Shown piece after piece: positions 9,431 to 12,161 of a stretch of DNA of 12,161 bases. The position numbers and the translations under genes were made by a program. Numbering within the stretch: the first letter of the stretch is position 1; every line of letters begins with the position of its first letter. Below the pieces are notes generated by a model. The model saw only the letters and a program-made list of their open reading frames with translations, did not search any database and was not told the origin of the DNA. Origin of the DNA: Larix sibirica (lineage: Eukaryota; Streptophyta; Pinopsida; Pinales; Pinaceae); contig NWUY0304570346.1 of NCBI GenBank assembly GCA_004151065.3, positions 1 through 12,161 on the forward strand, in the 5' to 3' direction.

Positions 9431-9926
9431 CTCACCCTCATAGCGGCAATTTTTCCAAAAAAATCAAAGTGTCAATGTGCACTCTTTCCTAGGAAAAGTG
9501 TGACACCTAGTTGAAACTATTCCCAAGAACAGTTGAGATGAGGCATCAAGTCTATTTGAAGAAACAATACAACCAATCACACTTTTCCTCAAACAAATGT
9601 TACGAATGATCACATGATTTTATCCCTTAGGTGCAACACCATCATGCCAATTGAGCCTTTTCCTCAAGTGTGTTGTGAGAAAAATATCGAAACCCACGAT
9701 GGTCAATTGAAACCTTTTGGGGCTCCCCATGAGCCAAAGAACCCACAATATGAGAAAGAAAATGAACACAAATGAAGAGTAAGGAGAGATCTCTTACATG
9801 CAAGTTGTAGAATCCAAATCTAATGGATGGAATGGAAGATATGTTCACTTAAAGTCCCAGTTCCCATGACCTCGTCCAACAGTGAATACTAATAATGATA
9901 CCCGATTACATCGGCCCCACCCTACT

Positions 9927-9933
9927 TATAAAA
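9927..9933 (+). promoter_or_regulatory. TATA box of the candidate LTR promoter
   Basis: TATAAAA preceded by CTACT and followed by a C/T-rich stretch, placed about halfway through the putative LTR where a U3 promoter would be. It is a single short motif in AT-rich DNA, so chance is possible. Confidence 0.3.
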
Positions 9934-10045
9934 TTTCGGGTGATTTTTCTCTTACTCCATATGGCCTCGTATGACATCTATTTGATGTGTCAGTTCCATG
10001 TTCTTCTTAATTTCATAGCTGGAATTATGTCATTAAGATTTTTTT

Positions 10046-10063
10046 GGGAAAGCGCTTTTTCCC
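10046..10063. repeat. Near-palindrome in the candidate LTR
   Basis: GGGAAAGCGCTTTTTCCC: six-base arms GGGAAA/TTTCCC flank a centre containing the palindrome AGCGCT. It could be a transcription-factor site or a small hairpin; its function is unknown. Confidence 0.5.
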
Positions 10064-10272
10064 ACATTGCATGTCATTTAGTCCTTTATTCTATGTTATA
10101 TGCTACTTGTACTATTGGTTTTATTTCCAAACACACTATTATGGTTGGGAATCTTTTCCATGTGTGCAGGTATCGAAATCACAATGTTTCTCCCATGCAA
10201 CCATCCTTACATATATATCTCTTCACACTAATCCCCTCTACAAACATCTTATGCATTGAACCTATTCGAGCG

Positions 10273-10293
10273 TAATCCTTGGTGGTAGGATTA
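10273..10293. repeat. Inverted repeat, 7-base arms with 7-base loop
   Basis: TAATCCT (10273-10279) and AGGATTA (10287-10293) are perfect complements around TGGTGGT. It lies near the 3' part of the candidate LTR, where R/U5 RNA hairpins occur in some retroelements. A match this short may be chance. Confidence 0.45.
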
Positions 10294-10406
10294 TTGTGCA
10301 CCATTTACGTTCAAAGTAGATCAATAGCCATTGAGGGTAGATCAAGAAGCCTATTTTTCTTGTCTTCATGAAGTATTGTTTATATGCCTAATGTGACACC
10401 TTACAG

Positions 10407-10418
10407 TGGTATCATCGC
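10407..10418 (+). other. Primer-binding site, initiator tRNA-Met type
   Basis: TGGTATCATCGC matches TGGTATCAGAGC, the complement of the plant initiator tRNA-Met 3' end, at 10 of 12 bases with the first eight perfect. It begins one base after a TTACA terminus, the spacing expected for minus-strand priming. The following bases (TTTTATGAGCC) have no coding meaning that I see. This is the strongest evidence for a second retroelement reading to the right. Confidence 0.6.
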
Positions 10419-12161
10419 TTTTATGAGCCTCAGCCTCATGCCTGTGCTCTGAATTCTGTGGTCCTCCTAACCTACTTTCTACTCTCTAACAACCTGCAAC
10501 TTACATTTATTCTGTCCCTGCCAGTCCATATTTCAGAAACGTTTCTCTTCGAAATTCTGCCTGGTACATTTTAGTTTGCATGCATTATGCTCAGTCCTAG
10601 AAATTAATTATTGTAAGTCATATTAATTGCTCACCAGCATGCAAGTGCTATCCTATGAATTTCAATAATTCTTCTTCTCCTTCTGCGTACTGTGCTCCAC
10701 CACACCAGTTCTGCATGCTCAGAAAATTGTTTTTGGGTGTACGTTACACCTACGAGTAGACCGTTCCTATCCATATGTCCTCTGGTACTTATGCAAGCTG
10801 ACTAGACCTGAAACTCCTAATTCTTGAGGGCATGGTTTAATTTCCTTCCATTAGTCCCTTTGCACTCACTGCACTAGTGTCCAAACCCTAATTTATGGTG
10901 TTGCACGCATCATTTTGTGTGGTTCTAAGGTCCGTGGCAGCCGTCGTTGATATCGATGAGCAGTCCCTTGGATTTTCAAAAGTGGAGGTGTAATACACAG
11001 ATCTTGGTATCTGTGGATCTACCATAAAACTTCTGCGTGAATGGTCCCAATCATCTCCATTAAGTTGTGTCTTGACACCGACAATTTGAATGTTGTATCG
11101 AGTTGCATATGCATTTTTCTTTGCTCATTATTGCAGGGCATTTTCCATGTTTGGTTCTAGGTCTATGGGATTCCATTTCTGTGTTTCACTTCTCTTCCAA
11201 TGAGTGCAAGTGTTGTTGAGAATTGTTGACCGTCGTAAGATTGAATGTTGGCTACTTGACTACGTGCATGCCATGGTTTTGGTGCATGCCTTTGTTTTTG
11301 GACAATAATCTTCATACAGTGCATGAAGACTTCCCTCTTCTTCTTACGTGCCACTATGGAGTGACCTCTGTTGGGTATTGCTGCATTTGAACACCAACGT
11401 GGAAATCATGGTATGAAGAATATCATGCTATGGAGACCTAGCGGCTAATGTTGAAGACTATCATTTTATTGTTTCTTGAGGACTAATGCTATGATCTCTC
11501 ACACGGTGGTGTGGGAATTCTGTTGAAGTTCGTAAACACGTGAGTCTCTTTCCTTGAGTGCGGCCTAGAGAAATTGTATTGCTGCTGCTCTCTTGCGGAC
11601 TCGAAAATTGCACCTTAGAAAGATGCGAATACTGAGCGTAGAAAAAAAATGTGGATAAAGCACGAGCGTGGAGAGACTGCTTATGTAAGAGTATTCATTT
11701 AAATCCTATGTACAAGGTGAAGAACTTGTTGGATACCAGCTACGTGACTATCTTGTGTCTGCGACTTGAACTCCATCATCGTGATTTGAGTTATATTGAT
11801 GGGTTGCTGTAAACCATAACACTCTTCTATTTACTGTTGAAATTCATTGGTGTTTTTCAACAGCATGAGCTATCCAAACTGGTACCATTGAACTGGAGGA
11901 CTACATGCAGTTGTTGCGATCTCTTTCAACCGAATTAAAACCTTCTATTGCGTGGATCCTGTTGGAGAACATAGAACCGAGGTAGATTGTGAAGCAGCAT
12001 TGGTGTTGACAGTGCAGTTGCTACCTCTTTGGACTGTGTACCATCTATCTTGATGCGTGATAGCTCTCCCACATGTGAATATTGCTCCTCTACTGCATCG
12101 GCTCTTCACATTATTGTTGCCACTAACTATGAACTTGTGGTAAATCCAGTTGATGAAGCAT
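10419..12161. other. Unrecognised flank, probably leader of the second element
   Basis: Frames are closed throughout on both strands. The longest open stretch is a minus-strand one of 63 codons (11354-11163) with no recognisable content. G at least equals C in the part I counted, unlike the C-rich, G-poor plus strand to the left, so this is a different sequence class. A perfect seven-base hairpin (CACAGAT 10996-11002, ATCTGTG 11009-11015) is present. By position it would be the untranslated leader of the second retroelement; no gag motif is reached before the window ends. Ordinary noncoding host DNA is the alternative. Confidence 0.4.

Larger units (their letters stand above)
1..9498 (+). mobile_element. 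Degenerate Ty3/gypsy LTR retrotransposon, non-chromodomain type, two RNase H domains
   Basis: The plus strand encodes, in order, Gag, aspartic protease, RT, gypsy RNase H, integrase with an HHCC-like finger and DD35E core, and a second RNase H. RT before integrase places it in Ty3/gypsy rather than Ty1/copia. No chromodomain is visible after the integrase. Every domain is broken by stops and by single-base frameshifts, but domain order and spacing are intact, so this is one dead copy and not a patchwork. The left edge is a probable LTR end. The right edge is set at the putative second LTR (9499) and is uncertain, since no copy of bases 1-170 recurs downstream. The antisense remnant at 8162-9430 is included because some plant gypsy elements carry an antisense ORF there. 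The lineage within the family is undetermined. Confidence 0.8.
9499..10405 (+). repeat. Candidate 5' LTR of a second LTR retrotransposon
   Basis: The segment starts TGTGACACC (9499) and ends CACCTTACA (10405), so it has the TG...CA ends of an LTR. It contains a TATA box at 9927-9933 and is followed one base later by a good match to the initiator-tRNA primer-binding site. The antisense coding signal stops just before it, as expected if the LTR interrupts or abuts the older element. Its length of about 907 bases is ordinary for a plant LTR. The right edge rests on the primer-binding site. The left edge rests only on a plausible terminal motif and is weak. The partner LTR is outside the window. 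Confidence 0.4.

Noticed and set aside
9642-9848. Minus-strand 68-codon frame upstream of the antisense remnant
   Set aside because: It has no homology I recognise and is separated from the antisense blocks by closed frames. A possible donor (TTGCAT then GTAAGA) has no convincing acceptor partner.
9895-10275. Open plus-strand frame of 126 codons
   Set aside because: It is hydrophobic from T-rich DNA, has no motif I recognise and lies inside the candidate LTR with its TATA box. A second overlapping frame (10044-10259) is also open, which points to low stop density rather than coding.
10996-11015. Perfect 7-base hairpin as a transcription terminator
   Set aside because: Hairpin terminators are not the mode used for plant protein-coding genes, there is no adjacent gene, and a match this short can be random.
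11163-11354. Minus-strand 63-codon frame rich in Lys and Arg
   Set aside because: It shows no known domain and no supporting neighbours, and it is short enough to occur by chance.
1-12161. A bacterial-type operon, phage or defence system
   Set aside because: There are no ribosome binding sites, compact ORFs or prokaryotic gene families. The content is plant retroelement sequence.

Overview
The window looks like intergenic DNA from a large, repeat-rich plant genome. A gymnosperm is my guess, because the retroelement is very old and long, but nothing in the window proves it. I see no intact host gene, rRNA, tRNA or CRISPR array. Nearly everything recognisable is the remains of retroelements, and most long open frames are fragments of one ancient polyprotein cut by frameshifts and stops.

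Layout. Positions 1-170 resemble the 3' end of a long terminal repeat (LTR). An unrecognised leader follows (171-1059). The plus strand then carries a complete but broken Ty3/gypsy series: Gag (about 1060-1985), an unrecognised spacer, aspartic protease (3013-3580), a proline-rich linker, reverse transcriptase (RT, 4379-5544), gypsy-type RNase H (5545-6084) and DDE integrase (6085-7470). After the integrase, in the frame of its C-terminus, comes a second, plant/archaeal-like RNase H (7501-7912). In the plant Tat elements I know of, the second RNase H lies before the integrase, so this order is notable.

Positions 8162-9430 read as coding on the minus strand: a degraded, G-rich frame with one well-formed candidate intron (8515-8622) whose removal keeps the frame. 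I cannot name this protein. It sits where some plant gypsy elements carry an extra antisense ORF, between integrase and 3' LTR.

From about 9499 the character changes. A TGTGACACC...TTACA segment (9499-10405) with a TATA box is followed at once by a 12-base match (10 of 12) to the primer-binding site for initiator tRNA-Met. I read this as the 5' LTR of a second element inserted into or beside the first. The rest (10419-12161) has a more balanced composition, with G at or above C in the part I counted, and no coding signal I recognise.

Together: one old, dead, probably >9 kb gypsy element with two RNase H domains and an antisense gene remnant, next to or interrupted by a second LTR element. 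No 3' LTR of the first element is visible.
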